From assembly GCF_000314995.1 (NCBI RefSeq), contig NZ_BAEO01000072.1:1-64000 (forward strand): a stretch of DNA of 64,000 bases, read 5' to 3'. The translations under genes and the position numbers were made by a program. The notes under the pieces were generated by a model. That model ran no database searches. It saw nothing but the letters and a program-made list of their open reading frames with translations, and was not told the origin of the DNA. How positions within the stretch are numbered: position 1 is the stretch's first letter; every line of letters begins with the position of its first letter. Origin of the DNA: Paraglaciecola arctica BSs20135. GTDB taxonomy: Bacteria; Pseudomonadota; Gammaproteobacteria; Enterobacterales; Alteromonadaceae. Shown in pieces: positions 48,793 to 60,738 of the stretch.

Positions 48793-50796
48793 TCAAATTA
48801 ACTTATTTTTCATAGCAATTAACATTGGTATGTTATTTAGTGATTCGATTAGGTTTGATGCTAGTGATAATGCACGCTCAGAAAGTGTTTCATTTATCTC
48901 TGATGCCGTGATTTTTTTCAGGTGGGGCTGATTAATGGTGAATAACTCAGAAACAACAACTGATTGGTTATTATTAAATGTAATGTCTAGTTGTACTGGC
49001 TCAATAAGATCATGTTGCACAAGTTGCTCAATATACGATTGCTGGTGTGCACTGTGTTGGTGACTTGTTTGCAAAATATTAGATTGTTCTAGTAGCTGTG
49101 CATCATCTTGCAAAGCATATAAATTTTCAGCCTGTTCAAAACCAAGCAAAGCAATACACACGTACTGAGTATCAATTTTTTTTAGGAATAAAGGGAAATT
49201 TTTGGCTAACTCATTCGATGTTAAAAGATCAACTTTTACCCAATTTTGCTGTATCACCTGTTTGGGTTTGATTTTTGCTATTTCATTTAACAAATCTCTA
49301 TTACTAGGTAACAGTTTGGGAATATTGTTTTTTCTATCTTGTACTTTTTCTAAGCTTTTTTTAGCAAGTGCAAAGGCTTCCGACGAACTATCAATTAAGT
49401 TAGGCTGGCTAGTAAATCCCATACCATAGAGTATGTATTGGTAACTGGCTGCAGGAAATAAATCATAAGGGCTTAAGTAACCATTATTACCAGGAGCTTG
49501 CTCTTGCCAAAGAGTGAGTAAATCTTTAAGTGTGTCAGGAATTGTTTCTGGTTTTTTATTGTCTATCCAAAATTGACTATCTGTGCGTTTACTTAATACA
49601 TAATGTAATTTAAGAAAATCAATAATGCGTTCCCATCGAAATACAAAAATCTCATTATAATTTTTGGCCACAACGTCCATGGCTTTGCGTGAAGCGGGTA
49701 AGTGCTTTGAGATCATCAAAGCGGCAAGTTCGACCATAACCAGAGCCGAAGCTTCAAGTGGTTCAATAAAACCTGCAGACATACCTACAGCAACACAATT
49801 ATTAACCCAAAACTTTTCACGGTATCCAGGTGAAATATTGAGCTCTCTAAATGTCAGTTTTTCTACATCGGCAACATCGTTACTTAGGTAATTTTTTAAT
49901 TGCGCACATGCTTCGTCTTTTGAAATGTATTTGGAGGAATAAACATGACCTACCCCTCGCCGTGTGGGCAAACCTATATCCCAAATCCAACCGGCTGTTT
50001 GCGCAGTAGAAACGGTGGCCGATTCAATTGGTGCATTTTCTGAACTATAAGGCACTTGTACTGCGAGGGCTTTGTCGATAAAAAGTATGTCTTTCTTGCT
50101 AATAAAGGGCACTTTATAATGTTTGTCTATTAATAGTGCAGCTAACCCAGAACAGTCTATAAACAAATCCCCAGCAATCGCTCCGTGATTTTTTGTCACT
50201 ACTGCTGAAATATCATTATTATCCGTTGCTTGTACTGCTATCACATCGTCAACTATATGTTTTACATTTAGTTTTGTTGTGCAGTGCTGTGTCAATAAAG
50301 CCGCAAACTTCACAGCATCTAAGTGATAACCATGATTTTCAACAGTCGCATAGTCGGGTGACTCTACTTGCTTAGGTGCTAGTTTTTTATCGCACAGGGT
50401 TGCTTGTAAACTGACAGCTTGAGCAAAAGGAATACGCTCTTTTTGGGCAAGCCAGTAAGGCGCAAGATTGACTTTGTCAAAATCTTGCGGCATTGAAAAT
50501 GGATGGTAATATTGATCAGACTCTTCGCCACTAACCCATTGTTTAAATTTGGAAGCTTGCTTAAAAGAGGCATTACAACATTGTAAAAAGTCAGTTTCTG
50601 CAATACCTATTTTTTTTAATGTGCCCACCATGGTTGGCCAAGTACCTTCGCCAACCCCAATAGTACCAATGTTTTTAGATTCAACTAACGTGATGGTAAT
50701 TCTTTGATTATCTTTAGTTGCATGCTCAGCAGCTAATAATCCAGCAGTAATCCAGCCCGCACTTCCCCCGCCGACGATAACAATTGATTTAAGCAC
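48793..50796 (-). CDS. Flavin-dependent tryptophan-halogenase-like protein fused to a SapC-like domain
   Basis: 667-aa protein. Residues 1 to about 500 are halogenase-like: the FAD loop IVIVGGGSAGWITAG, IGVGEGTWPTM, the catalytic-type lysine at 79 (NASFKQASKFKQW) as in PrnA, a variant WIWDIGLP in place of WxWxIP, and FIEPLEASALVMVE. From about residue 510 the sequence changes to a SapC-like domain: LTSNELAKNFPLFL, CIALLGFEQAENLY, then LIEPVQLDITFNN, ELFTINQPHL. SapC genes usually stand next to such halogenases and TonB receptors as separate genes. I chose the GTG at 50796 (TTGGA 8 nt upstream); a TTG lies four codons earlier. Substrate and activity are unknown. Confidence 0.85.
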   Translation of the reverse strand: MLKSIVIVGGGSAGWITAGLLAAEHATKDNQRITITLVESKNIGTIGVGEGTWPTMVGTLKKIGIAETDFLQCCNASFKQASKFKQWVSGEESDQYYHPFSMPQDFDKVNLAPYWLAQKERIPFAQAVSLQATLCDKKLAPKQVESPDYATVENHGYHLDAVKFAALLTQHCTTKLNVKHIVDDVIAVQATDNNDISAVVTKNHGAIAGDLFIDCSGLAALLIDKHYKVPFISKKDILFIDKALAVQVPYSSENAPIESATVSTAQTAGWIWDIGLPTRRGVGHVYSSKYISKDEACAQLKNYLSNDVADVEKLTFRELNISPGYREKFWVNNCVAVGMSAGFIEPLEASALVMVELAALMISKHLPASRKAMDVVAKNYNEIFVFRWERIIDFLKLHYVLSKRTDSQFWIDNKKPETIPDTLKDLLTLWQEQAPGNNGYLSPYDLFPAASYQYILYGMGFTSQPNLIDSSSEAFALAKKSLEKVQDRKNNIPKLLPSNRDLLNEIAKIKPKQVIQQNWVKVDLLTSNELAKNFPLFLKKIDTQYVCIALLGFEQAENLYALQDDAQLLEQSNILQTSHQHSAHQQSYIEQLVQHDLIEPVQLDITFNNNQSVVVSELFTINQPHLKKITASEINETLSERALSLASNLIESLNNIPMLIAMKNKLI

Positions 50797-50820
50797 TAGC
50801 AGGTCCAAATAATTTAAAAA

Positions 50821-50837
50821 TATTTATATCATTTATA
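50821..50837 (-). promoter_or_regulatory. CAZyme-locus palindrome 3 (upstream of the halogenase-SapC gene)
   Basis: TATTTATATCATTTATA on the plus strand agrees with the reference palindrome at 14 of 17 positions. It lies 24 bp upstream of the halogenase-like start. Confidence 0.35.
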
Positions 50838-50919
50838 TTACTTTATAAGGATAGTGTCAATTTGCCTATCAACTTTCTAACGCAAAATAAGATACTTTTA
50901 TATTAAGAAACCCTGCTGA

Positions 50920-53700
50920 TCATTGGCTAACGCCAGTAAATTTCAAATCAGCCATTTTGTAACTTTCTTTGAAGCTGCCCTTGCCTATTACTGATGGCGG
51001 TAGTTGTCGTTTAATATTTGATGGTTTTTTCATGTTTATTTTTATTGATCCATAAGGCTTAACCACTTCGGTGAAGGCCCACAACTCAAGGTTGCCTTGC
51101 CAGTCTTTTGGTAAGGTCACAATTAGCTTATTTGATCGTGATCCAGAGGGTAAATGGCTTGAATACCACCCTGATTGCTGTTTTGGCTCAATGAAGTCCT
51201 TATCAACCTTAGTGCCTTCAAATGCCATTGTAAGGGCTTTTTTATCAAGTTCGACTTTAGGTAAAGGTAAGGTGCTTGCAACTAAATCTTTATTGGTTAA
51301 CAACAGGCCAATTTCAACCGACTCAGTTGATTGACCGGCATCTAATTCAATAATTAACTGCGAAGCAGATTGTTGTAAAATACGATATTTAAGTTTGTCA
51401 GATTGCTTATTTTTTACTGCGGGTATGTTATTTAAGTCCAGTGCTTGCCCATTTTGTGAAACTGCATGTATTTGCTCAATATTTAATAATTCTGGTTTTA
51501 ATTGAGATGCAAAATAATGAATATTCCAGTCCCCGTTACTGCCCTGTGTTGAATAAAACGGTACACCAGCTAACAATGGTTGCTGACTATCTTTAGCAGC
51601 ATAAATTTCATAGATGCTGGTTTCATAACCGTCTAAATCTAAGGTAATAGTATCACCATCTTGGTAGCTGTCTTTTGATAGATACTGGTAAGGATAGGTT
51701 TTTTCTAGTAATAACTGATCTGAATGTTTAGACATGCCCATTGCTGGAGATAAGTTTATGCTGATTTTTTGTGGGTAATGTGCGGGGTTACGAACTGCAA
51801 TAATACCTTTATTTTTGTCAAAATGAACGTATGCATATGCCTGGCCTTGAGCTGGATCGCCCCCTACCATTTCTGTATTCATTAATAAGGTAAAATTTTG
51901 TTTGGCCCAAAGCATTGATTGGGCAAGAACACGCCATTCGTCATCACTCATTATATCTGGACTGGTATACAACTCATACATTGAAACGCCGCGAGCAAAA
52001 TACAACATGGCATTATCGGTAAATTTATCTAGTGGTTCATTAACATGTAAATTTTCGAGTTTCCCTTTAATTATTCCATGAGTCATCATGTTACTAACTG
52101 GAAACCATAAGTTTTTATGCTTGAGATCATCATACAGAACACTGTCTCGATAGGTAATTGAGGCATCTCGTCGGTTTATGGATGGCACACTCGCATAACC
52201 ATAATCTTCGCCTTGCATCCATATTTGATTAGCATGCATTAACCACCATGGACTTAGCCAAGTTCCAGAAGTAATACTGTGATATACATTTGGATTAATC
52301 TCAGTGACCTTATCGATAACATCAATTACGGTATCAAGCACTGCTGTTTGTGAATATAAACCTATTGGATGGCCATGGTCAGTTTCATTACACGAAAATT
52401 GAATACCGTCCCACTTATAATAATTCACACCCTGTTGGGTAAATTCAATATTACGACTCTCAAAGGCATGACGATATCGTTGTCCCGCTAAACAAAGTTG
52501 CGCTCCCCCCCATTTTTTTTCTTCACCTGTTACTTCAAAACCATTATCTCGATACCAATTTATGCGCTGCATACGATCGGAATAACCACCAGTAGGCCCA
52601 AACCACATGCCCAAATCCGTTTGGTTCCTATTTAAATTAGTTACTAGGTTGGAAACGCCGTCGGGGAAGTCATCAGGACGTATTTTCCAGTCGCTGCCAT
52701 AAATATCCCAACCATCATCAAGAACAAAAGCATCTAAAGGCAATCCATAGGGGTCGATAAATTTTTTCTTGATGAGATCGTAAAGTCTATTAACGTTACT
52801 TTCACTCATATAATCGATATCAGCTAATGACTCAACATATTGGCCCACTGTGTATCCTCTGCCACGTAAATCATACCAACTGTTATACAAGGTGTACGGC
52901 TTAAGCGGTTGTGATTTTATGTCATTCAGATATCCCATAAAGCCGTGTTTAACAAGTTTGTCAGGTGTTAACCCGATCACCACAGGGTTACTTTGATAAC
53001 CTTTAGCCGATAGTTTTTGACCAACAAAGCGTTTACTAGACATCCGAAAATCGCCACTTTTATCTGCAACAATAGTATTTGTGCCTGCTGGATACTCTAA
53101 GCCAAAAAACAAACCATTTTGACTGAATGCAACCCCTACAGGCTGGCCAAATCCGCCTTGATTAACGATGTCAGTAGTACTTGTATTGTGGGAGATCAGA
53201 TTGGCATCTAATGGCTTAATTAGGTGTAATAAATGTTTGTGATAAATAGGATCTTTAATCAAAATACTGCGTTTTAGATAATAGGTATTAGGCAATATTT
53301 GATAGCTTAACTGTAATGTTAAGTGTTGGTTTATTCCTGCGAAATTAAGCTCTAATCTTTCCCCTCCATCAAGGGTTTTATTGATGGAATGGTTAACAAA
53401 TTCAAAGTCTTTCTTAGATAAATTAGCAGGGTTATCACCGTGGTTGCTTTTGCCCGGTGGTAACCAATCTGCCCAAACAATTTCAAGTGCAAAATCGGCG
53501 TTAGTAACAACAGGGGGTGGGATATTGTTGTTTATTGCTAGCGCTTCTGTCAGTAGTTGGCCATCAGCAATAGTTATGGAGTAGGTTATATTTTCATTTT
53601 TAATCTGAATAACTTGCTCAGTAACTGATGGTAATGCCCAACTAACGTTTATTATTTGTGGAATAAAAAAAGTGAGTAATAGAAAAAAATGTTTTTTCAT
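50920..53700 (-). CDS. Exported clan GH-D glycoside hydrolase (GH36/GH27-like)
   Basis: 926-aa protein with a signal peptide (FFLLLTFFIPQIINVSWA). An N-terminal beta-sandwich (about 25-260) precedes a TIM barrel: YNSWYDLRGRGY, DAFVLDDGWD, GMWFGPTGGYSD, the nucleophile-type segment YYKWDGIQF, then SGTWLSPWWL and QGEDYGY as a probable acid/base region. A C-terminal beta domain of about 250 residues follows. This layout is that of alpha-galactosidases and alpha-N-acetylgalactosaminidases (GH27, GH31, GH36), but the sequence is distant from those I know well. A palindrome lies 29 bp upstream. The exact family is uncertain. Confidence 0.7.
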   Translation of the reverse strand: MKKHFFLLLTFFIPQIINVSWALPSVTEQVIQIKNENITYSITIADGQLLTEALAINNNIPPPVVTNADFALEIVWADWLPPGKSNHGDNPANLSKKDFEFVNHSINKTLDGGERLELNFAGINQHLTLQLSYQILPNTYYLKRSILIKDPIYHKHLLHLIKPLDANLISHNTSTTDIVNQGGFGQPVGVAFSQNGLFFGLEYPAGTNTIVADKSGDFRMSSKRFVGQKLSAKGYQSNPVVIGLTPDKLVKHGFMGYLNDIKSQPLKPYTLYNSWYDLRGRGYTVGQYVESLADIDYMSESNVNRLYDLIKKKFIDPYGLPLDAFVLDDGWDIYGSDWKIRPDDFPDGVSNLVTNLNRNQTDLGMWFGPTGGYSDRMQRINWYRDNGFEVTGEEKKWGGAQLCLAGQRYRHAFESRNIEFTQQGVNYYKWDGIQFSCNETDHGHPIGLYSQTAVLDTVIDVIDKVTEINPNVYHSITSGTWLSPWWLMHANQIWMQGEDYGYASVPSINRRDASITYRDSVLYDDLKHKNLWFPVSNMMTHGIIKGKLENLHVNEPLDKFTDNAMLYFARGVSMYELYTSPDIMSDDEWRVLAQSMLWAKQNFTLLMNTEMVGGDPAQGQAYAYVHFDKNKGIIAVRNPAHYPQKISINLSPAMGMSKHSDQLLLEKTYPYQYLSKDSYQDGDTITLDLDGYETSIYEIYAAKDSQQPLLAGVPFYSTQGSNGDWNIHYFASQLKPELLNIEQIHAVSQNGQALDLNNIPAVKNKQSDKLKYRILQQSASQLIIELDAGQSTESVEIGLLLTNKDLVASTLPLPKVELDKKALTMAFEGTKVDKDFIEPKQQSGWYSSHLPSGSRSNKLIVTLPKDWQGNLELWAFTEVVKPYGSIKINMKKPSNIKRQLPPSVIGKGSFKESYKMADLKFTGVSQ

Positions 53701-53729
53701 AATATAAATTCAACGCCATACCATTGTAG

Positions 53730-53746
53730 TATTTATATTATTATTT
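53730..53746 (-). promoter_or_regulatory. CAZyme-locus palindrome 4 (upstream of the GH-D gene)
   Basis: TATTTATATTATTATTT on the plus strand matches the reference palindrome at 14 of 17 positions, with the first 12 identical. It lies 29 bp upstream of the GH-D start. Confidence 0.4.
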
Positions 53747-53768
53747 GACATTAGTTAAAATACAACGT

Positions 53769-56282
<2,514 letters not shown>

Positions 56283-56604
56283 TTAATATTTAACTTTATG
56301 ATTAGGTTAAGTAAACCGCGCTAGCGAACCAGAATTGCATTATTCAAATAGTATAATGTTTATTCCCCTGCCATTACCACTAATATTATTTGTATGATAA
56401 ATATTGCAATATGATTTTTCACACCTTACCATGGTTGAAGATTGTCGTGTAATAGCAAAAATTGCTACTTACAGATTTTTCTACCAGCAGTAGATAATGG
56501 AATTGTCTTACATTTTTGAGCAAATGAAGTTGCTCGTTTTTTATTAAAACAGGGAGCGAATCTGAACGTTTAGTACTACATAAATAGTTCAATTGAATCG
56601 TATT
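56283..56604. other. Divergent spacer between GH63 and the lysine-catabolism operon
   Basis: A 322-bp region holding promoters in both directions. It contains CAZyme-locus palindrome 5 at 56387-56403. Towards the plus-strand genes I see only AT-rich sequence. A minus-strand frame at 56419-56655 runs into the next gene and has no family features. Confidence 0.4.
56387..56403 (-). promoter_or_regulatory. CAZyme-locus palindrome 5 (upstream of GH63)
   Basis: TATTTGTATGATAAATA matches the reference palindrome at 15 of 17 positions and keeps the arm symmetry. It is the most GC-containing copy, which makes a chance match in AT-rich DNA less likely. It lies 104 bp upstream of the GH63 start. Confidence 0.5.
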
Positions 56605-57672
56605 ATGCAAGAGACACATATTTGGCTCAGAGCTGAAACTAAACCACATGAACAAAGAACAGCATTATCACCAAGATGTGCTGAACAATTGATAAATGCG
56701 GGATGTAAAGTATCCATTGAATCATCTTCTCAAAATATTTTTCAACAATCTTTATATGAAAATCTACCGTTAGAAATAGTGCCAAAGGGGAGTTGGATAA
56801 ATGCTCCCAAAGAAGCGTTTATTTTAGGATTAAAAGAGTTACCAGAAGATGACTTTCCATTAATTCACCGGCACATCTATTTTGCCCATGCCTATAAAGA
56901 ACAAGCTGGATGGCAAACATTGCTTACACGCTTTAAAAAGGGCGCTGGGAAACTCTATGATTTAGAGTTTTTATTAGATGAAAATAATAGAAGGGTAGCA
57001 GCCTTTGGCTATTGGGCTGGTTTTTCTGGGGCAGCGCTTGCCGTTTTGGCATGGGTAAATCAGCAAAAAGATATAGCTCCCCCATTAGAAAATTTGAATT
57101 CTTATCAAAATAAAAAAGCCTTAATTCTAGCGTTGCAAGAAGCCCTCAGTAGTTGCTTGATAAAACCTAAAGTATTAGTGATGGGAGCAAAAGGAAGAAG
57201 TGGCTCTGGTGCCGCAGATTTAGCCAAAGAACTCGCTTTAGAAGTACTTGAGTGGGATATGGCTGAAACACAAGCAGGAGGTCCATTTAAAGAAATTATT
57301 GAACAAGATATTTTTGTCAATTGTGTTCTGGTTAACCAAGATTTACCACCTTTTATCACCACTGATTTGTTAAATAAATCATCACGTAAATTGTCAGTGA
57401 TTGTTGATGTTAGCTGTGATCCTTACGGTAGCTACAATCCATTGCCAATATATCATCAGTGTACAACCTTTAAATCTCCTTGCTTACGTCTTAACCAAGA
57501 TAAGGTACTCGATTTAATTGCTATTGATCATCTTCCCTCATTACTTCCTAAAGAAAGTAGTGAGGATTATGGCCAGCAACTATTAACACATTTATTAACA
57601 TTACGCGATACGCAACAAGGAGTGTGGCCAAACGCACTCGCCTTGTTTGAACAAAAAATAAGGGAGCTTTAA
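56605..57672 (+). CDS. Saccharopine dehydrogenase, lysine-forming type (LYS1-like)
   Basis: 355-aa NAD-dependent enzyme of the alanine-dehydrogenase/PNT fold that interconverts lysine plus 2-oxoglutarate and saccharopine. Opening WLRAETKPHEQRTALSP, the YFAHAYKEQAGW motif, LYDLEFLLDENNRRVAAFGYWAGFSGAA and the nucleotide loop VLVMGAKGRSGSGAADLAK are characteristic; VDVSCDPYGSYNPLP follows. I chose the ATG at 56605, which begins directly at the conserved QETHIWLRAE; an ATG four codons upstream is also possible. It is followed after 2 bp by the second saccharopine dehydrogenase gene, so the two form an operon. Confidence 0.88.
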   Translation: MQETHIWLRAETKPHEQRTALSPRCAEQLINAGCKVSIESSSQNIFQQSLYENLPLEIVPKGSWINAPKEAFILGLKELPEDDFPLIHRHIYFAHAYKEQAGWQTLLTRFKKGAGKLYDLEFLLDENNRRVAAFGYWAGFSGAALAVLAWVNQQKDIAPPLENLNSYQNKKALILALQEALSSCLIKPKVLVMGAKGRSGSGAADLAKELALEVLEWDMAETQAGGPFKEIIEQDIFVNCVLVNQDLPPFITTDLLNKSSRKLSVIVDVSCDPYGSYNPLPIYHQCTTFKSPCLRLNQDKVLDLIAIDHLPSLLPKESSEDYGQQLLTHLLTLRDTQQGVWPNALALFEQKIREL

Positions 57673-57674
57673 TT

Positions 57675-58835
57675 TTGACTACAACTCATACTATACATTG
57701 GTTAGGTGCGGGACTGTCTTCAGCACCAGGTATCATTGCATTGGCGAAAAAATCATCCGCGATTATTGTTTGGAATCGTAGTCTCGATAAAGCAAAAAGT
57801 GCACTAACAAATAACGAAATAGAAATTGATGTTCGCCAATTAGACTGGCAAGCACTTGCTTCAACTGTAAAACCTGGAGACTTACTTGTTTCTATGTTAC
57901 CAGCCACTTTGCATATTGAAGTGGCTGAATTTTGCTTAAAACATAAAGCCCACTTTGTTTCAAGCAGCTATATATCTGAACAGATGCAAGCTTTACATTC
58001 GCAGGCGCAAGACGCTGGCCTATGTTTTGTTAACGAAGTGGGATTAGATCCAGGCATAGATCACTTATTAGCGCATTTACTAGTGGATGATTACAAAAAA
58101 AGCGCTCAGTTCTCCCCTGACAACCAACATTACTTTCGTTCATATTGCGGCGGCTTCCCTAAAGTAGCCAACGAATTTAAATATAAGTTTAGTTGGTCGC
58201 CATTAGGCGTGTTAAAGGCATTAAAATCACCGGCTAAATGGCGAGAAAACGGTGAAGTACAAAATTCTACGGCACCTTGGTATGCGTTATCTCAATATAA
58301 AGCATTATTATCCCATGGTTACGAAACCTTCCAAGCTTACCCTAATAGAGATTCTTTACCGTTTCTGAAACAATATCACTTTCAAGATAATTGGGATGTA
58401 CAGCAGTTCGTTCGTGGTACATTACGATTAAATGGCTGGTCATCAGCGTGGCGCCCTTTGTTCGATGAAATAGAAAATTTGGATAGTGTAAATGGTGAAC
58501 AACGTTTACAAGCCATTAGTAAAGAGCTTGAAGATAAATACAGTTATCAGCAAGGTGAAGCTGATAGAGTGGTTATGTGTGTTGAATTAGAAGTTCAACA
58601 AGCGGGTAAAGTTGTTTGGCATAAAAGTTATCATCTAGATAGCCAAGGTAACGAAGACGGACAAGCTATGGCGCGACTGGTTTCTTTAACTGTAAGTCTA
58701 GCGATTGAAACTGTGTTCGAAGGTAAAATACCCACGGGAGTGAGTGCGGCACCTGATAAGCCTGAGCAAATTAGTCAATGGCTCAGTACATTGACTTCTC
58801 TTGGTGAGTCGATTGGATCACATAACCATTTGTAA
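57675..58835 (+). CDS. Saccharopine dehydrogenase, glutamate-forming type (LYS9-like)
   Basis: 386-aa enzyme expected to split saccharopine into glutamate and alpha-aminoadipate semialdehyde. It has an N-terminal Rossmann fold (HWLGAGLSSAPGIIALA), VKPGDLLVSMLPATLHIEVAEFC, and the EVGLDPGIDHLLAHLL and YCGGFPKVANEFKYKFSWSP substrate-site regions. The start is a TTG at 57675 with AGGGAG upstream, two bases after the LYS1-like stop. Together the pair forms a bacterial equivalent of LKR/SDH, normally used for lysine degradation. A terminator follows. Confidence 0.9.
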   Translation: MTTTHTIHWLGAGLSSAPGIIALAKKSSAIIVWNRSLDKAKSALTNNEIEIDVRQLDWQALASTVKPGDLLVSMLPATLHIEVAEFCLKHKAHFVSSSYISEQMQALHSQAQDAGLCFVNEVGLDPGIDHLLAHLLVDDYKKSAQFSPDNQHYFRSYCGGFPKVANEFKYKFSWSPLGVLKALKSPAKWRENGEVQNSTAPWYALSQYKALLSHGYETFQAYPNRDSLPFLKQYHFQDNWDVQQFVRGTLRLNGWSSAWRPLFDEIENLDSVNGEQRLQAISKELEDKYSYQQGEADRVVMCVELEVQQAGKVVWHKSYHLDSQGNEDGQAMARLVSLTVSLAIETVFEGKIPTGVSAAPDKPEQISQWLSTLTSLGESIGSHNHL

Positions 58836-58849
58836 AATAAGTAACTCCC

Positions 58850-58879
58850 ATGGCTATTAAATTTTAATTTAATAGCCAT
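58850..58879 (+). terminator. Terminator after the saccharopine genes
   Basis: The palindrome ATGGCTATTAAAtttt-type, whose arms are ATGGCTATTAAATT and AATTTAATAGCCAT, is followed by TTTTCGTTT on the plus strand, 14 bp after the LYS9-like stop. Confidence 0.85.
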
Positions 58880-58915
58880 TTTCGTTTATAACGCTACAAA
58901 AACGGCAGAAACTTT

Positions 58916-60424
58916 ATGTTAGCTCATCCAAAAAAACCGACTTTATTTGATGCTCTTATACCTATTTCGGTGTTACTTATCTTGCTTTTTTTAGCGGTTT
59001 ATTTTTTTGGTGATGACTCATCCTCCGGCCCCAACCAAATTGCATTACTATTATGTGCTGGCATCGCAACGCTGGTCGGTCTAAAAAATGGCTACAAACG
59101 TAAAGAGATAGAAGAAGGAATTGTAAAAGGTATTAGTTTAACCCTAGGAGCCATATTAATTTTGCTCGCTGTAGGGTCACTTATTGGCACTTGGCTTTTA
59201 GCAGGAACAGTACCAAGCATGATCTATTTTGGCTTACAAATATTGGAGCCACAGTACTTCTACATTAGCTGTAGCATAATTTGTGCATTAGTGGCTCTGT
59301 GCATTGGCAGTAGCTGGACAGTCGCAGCGACCATAGGTGTTGCATTGATGGGGGTCGCTACAGGTATAGGTGCATCGGGTCCCATCACTGCAGGCGCTAT
59401 TATCAGTGGTGCCTACTTCGGTGATAAACTCTCGCCTTTATCAGATACAACCAATCTTGCCCCTGCCATTGCTGGCACCGATTTATTTGTGCATATCAAA
59501 AACATGCTGTGGAGTACTATTCCAAGCTTTGTTATTACCTTAGTGATATTTTTCTTTTTAGGGCTCAATAGTGGTGAACATGCCTCTTCAAAACAAATTG
59601 AACAATTACTTGTTAGTTTAGAAAATGAATTTTTTATTGCTTGGTATTTATTACTGCCTCTTGTTTTCACCTTGACCCTTGCGGTAAGAAAAATCCCAGC
59701 CTTCCCAGCCATTGGTCTTGGTGCAATTATGGGGGCTATATGGGCAGTTCTGTTTCAACAAGATTTAATTTTGTCTTATGCACACGATGGTTTATCACTA
59801 ATAGAAACCAATATTAAAGTTGTGTGGCAAGCAATGTATGCCGGCGTAACATTAAATACAGGTAATGAGGTGATTGATAAATTATTAAGTGGTGGTGGTA
59901 TGGGCTCAATGTTAAATACAATTTGGCTTATTATATCGGCGATGACATTTGGCTCAATCATGGAAAAAATAGGGTTACTTGAGCGTATTGTAAAAAGCCT
60001 AATGAGTGTTACGAAAAGTACTGGTGCATTAATTTCAACCACTATAGTCACTGCCTTTGGCACTAATTGCATCGCAGCAGACCAATACATCGCCATAGTT
60101 ATGCCTGGTAGAATGTTTAAAGAAGAATATAGACGACGGGGCCTAGCCCCTGAAAACTTGTCCAGAGCTTTGGAAGATGGTGGAACAGTAACCTCTCCAC
60201 TTATTCCATGGAATACGTGTGCCGCTTATATGCAGTCAGTATTACTGATTAACCCTCTTGAATATGCCATGTATTGTTTCTTTAATTGGCTGTCTCCCAT
60301 CATAGGTATTGCCTGTGCGTTGATAGGTTTCAAAGTAAAGGCACTGGTAGTGCCTGCAAAAGAGGCAACGACAATCGAAGTTAGTAAAAAAAGCATCAAT
60401 AGCTTAGAAACAGAAGTTGTATAA
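58916..60424 (+). CDS. NhaC-family Na+/H+ antiporter-type carrier
   Basis: 502-aa inner-membrane protein with about 11-12 hydrophobic segments. Family landmarks are LIGTWLLAGTVPSMIYFG, CIGSSWTVAATIGVALMG, GAYFGDKLSPLSDTTNLAPAIAGTDLF and, near the end, EDGGTVTSPLIPWNTCAAYM. NhaC-type proteins exchange Na+ for H+, and several move organic substrates with ions. Between saccharopine genes and the semialdehyde dehydrogenase, it could import lysine or hydroxylysine; that role is inference. It follows a terminator, so it probably has its own promoter. Confidence 0.87.
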   Translation: MLAHPKKPTLFDALIPISVLLILLFLAVYFFGDDSSSGPNQIALLLCAGIATLVGLKNGYKRKEIEEGIVKGISLTLGAILILLAVGSLIGTWLLAGTVPSMIYFGLQILEPQYFYISCSIICALVALCIGSSWTVAATIGVALMGVATGIGASGPITAGAIISGAYFGDKLSPLSDTTNLAPAIAGTDLFVHIKNMLWSTIPSFVITLVIFFFLGLNSGEHASSKQIEQLLVSLENEFFIAWYLLLPLVFTLTLAVRKIPAFPAIGLGAIMGAIWAVLFQQDLILSYAHDGLSLIETNIKVVWQAMYAGVTLNTGNEVIDKLLSGGGMGSMLNTIWLIISAMTFGSIMEKIGLLERIVKSLMSVTKSTGALISTTIVTAFGTNCIAADQYIAIVMPGRMFKEEYRRRGLAPENLSRALEDGGTVTSPLIPWNTCAAYMQSVLLINPLEYAMYCFFNWLSPIIGIACALIGFKVKALVVPAKEATTIEVSKKSINSLETEVV

Positions 60425-60738
60425 TTAATCTACCTTGTACTGAATCTTTTGAATAACGATAAAGCTTAGTTTTATTCGTTAACTTCAACACATGATAAGC
60501 GGCATTATATTTGTTCTTCATTCTGATAGCTTCATGAGGAACAAAGATAACAATTGAATAGCGATAATTCTTTAATCTGATGGCGCTTATCATGCCAATA
60601 ATATGGCCATCCTAAGCTGAATTTTTAGATACTAAACAAGGCCAAGACTGCAAGTTTGTCTGACACACTGCTCATACAAAAATACCATAGTCTAAACGGC
60701 TTGTTTAGAGCATGGTATTTCAATGAAAATTTAGTAGC
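60425..60738. other. Convergent spacer between the NhaC-type and ALDH7 genes
   Basis: 314 bp between two convergent genes. The right end holds a hairpin terminator (60680-60720). The rest includes a minus-strand frame (60396-60593, 65 codons) that overlaps the carrier gene by 29 bp; its product is Tyr/Lys-rich and matches no family I know, so it is not called. Confidence 0.4.
60680..60720 (-). terminator. Hairpin terminator after the ALDH7 gene
   Basis: AAATACCAT-ag-TCTAAAC pairs with GTTTAGA-gc-ATGGTATTT around a 5-base loop, with one two-base internal mismatch. It lies 18 bp downstream of the aldehyde dehydrogenase stop. Confidence 0.75.

Noticed and set aside
56419-56655. Minus-strand frame overlapping the LYS1-like start
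   Set aside because: It lies mostly across the spacer and antisense to a well-supported gene, with no family features.
60396-60593. Minus-strand frame of 65 codons between the carrier and ALDH7 genes
   Set aside because: It overlaps the end of the carrier gene, has no clear ribosome site and no recognisable family; it was left as spacer.
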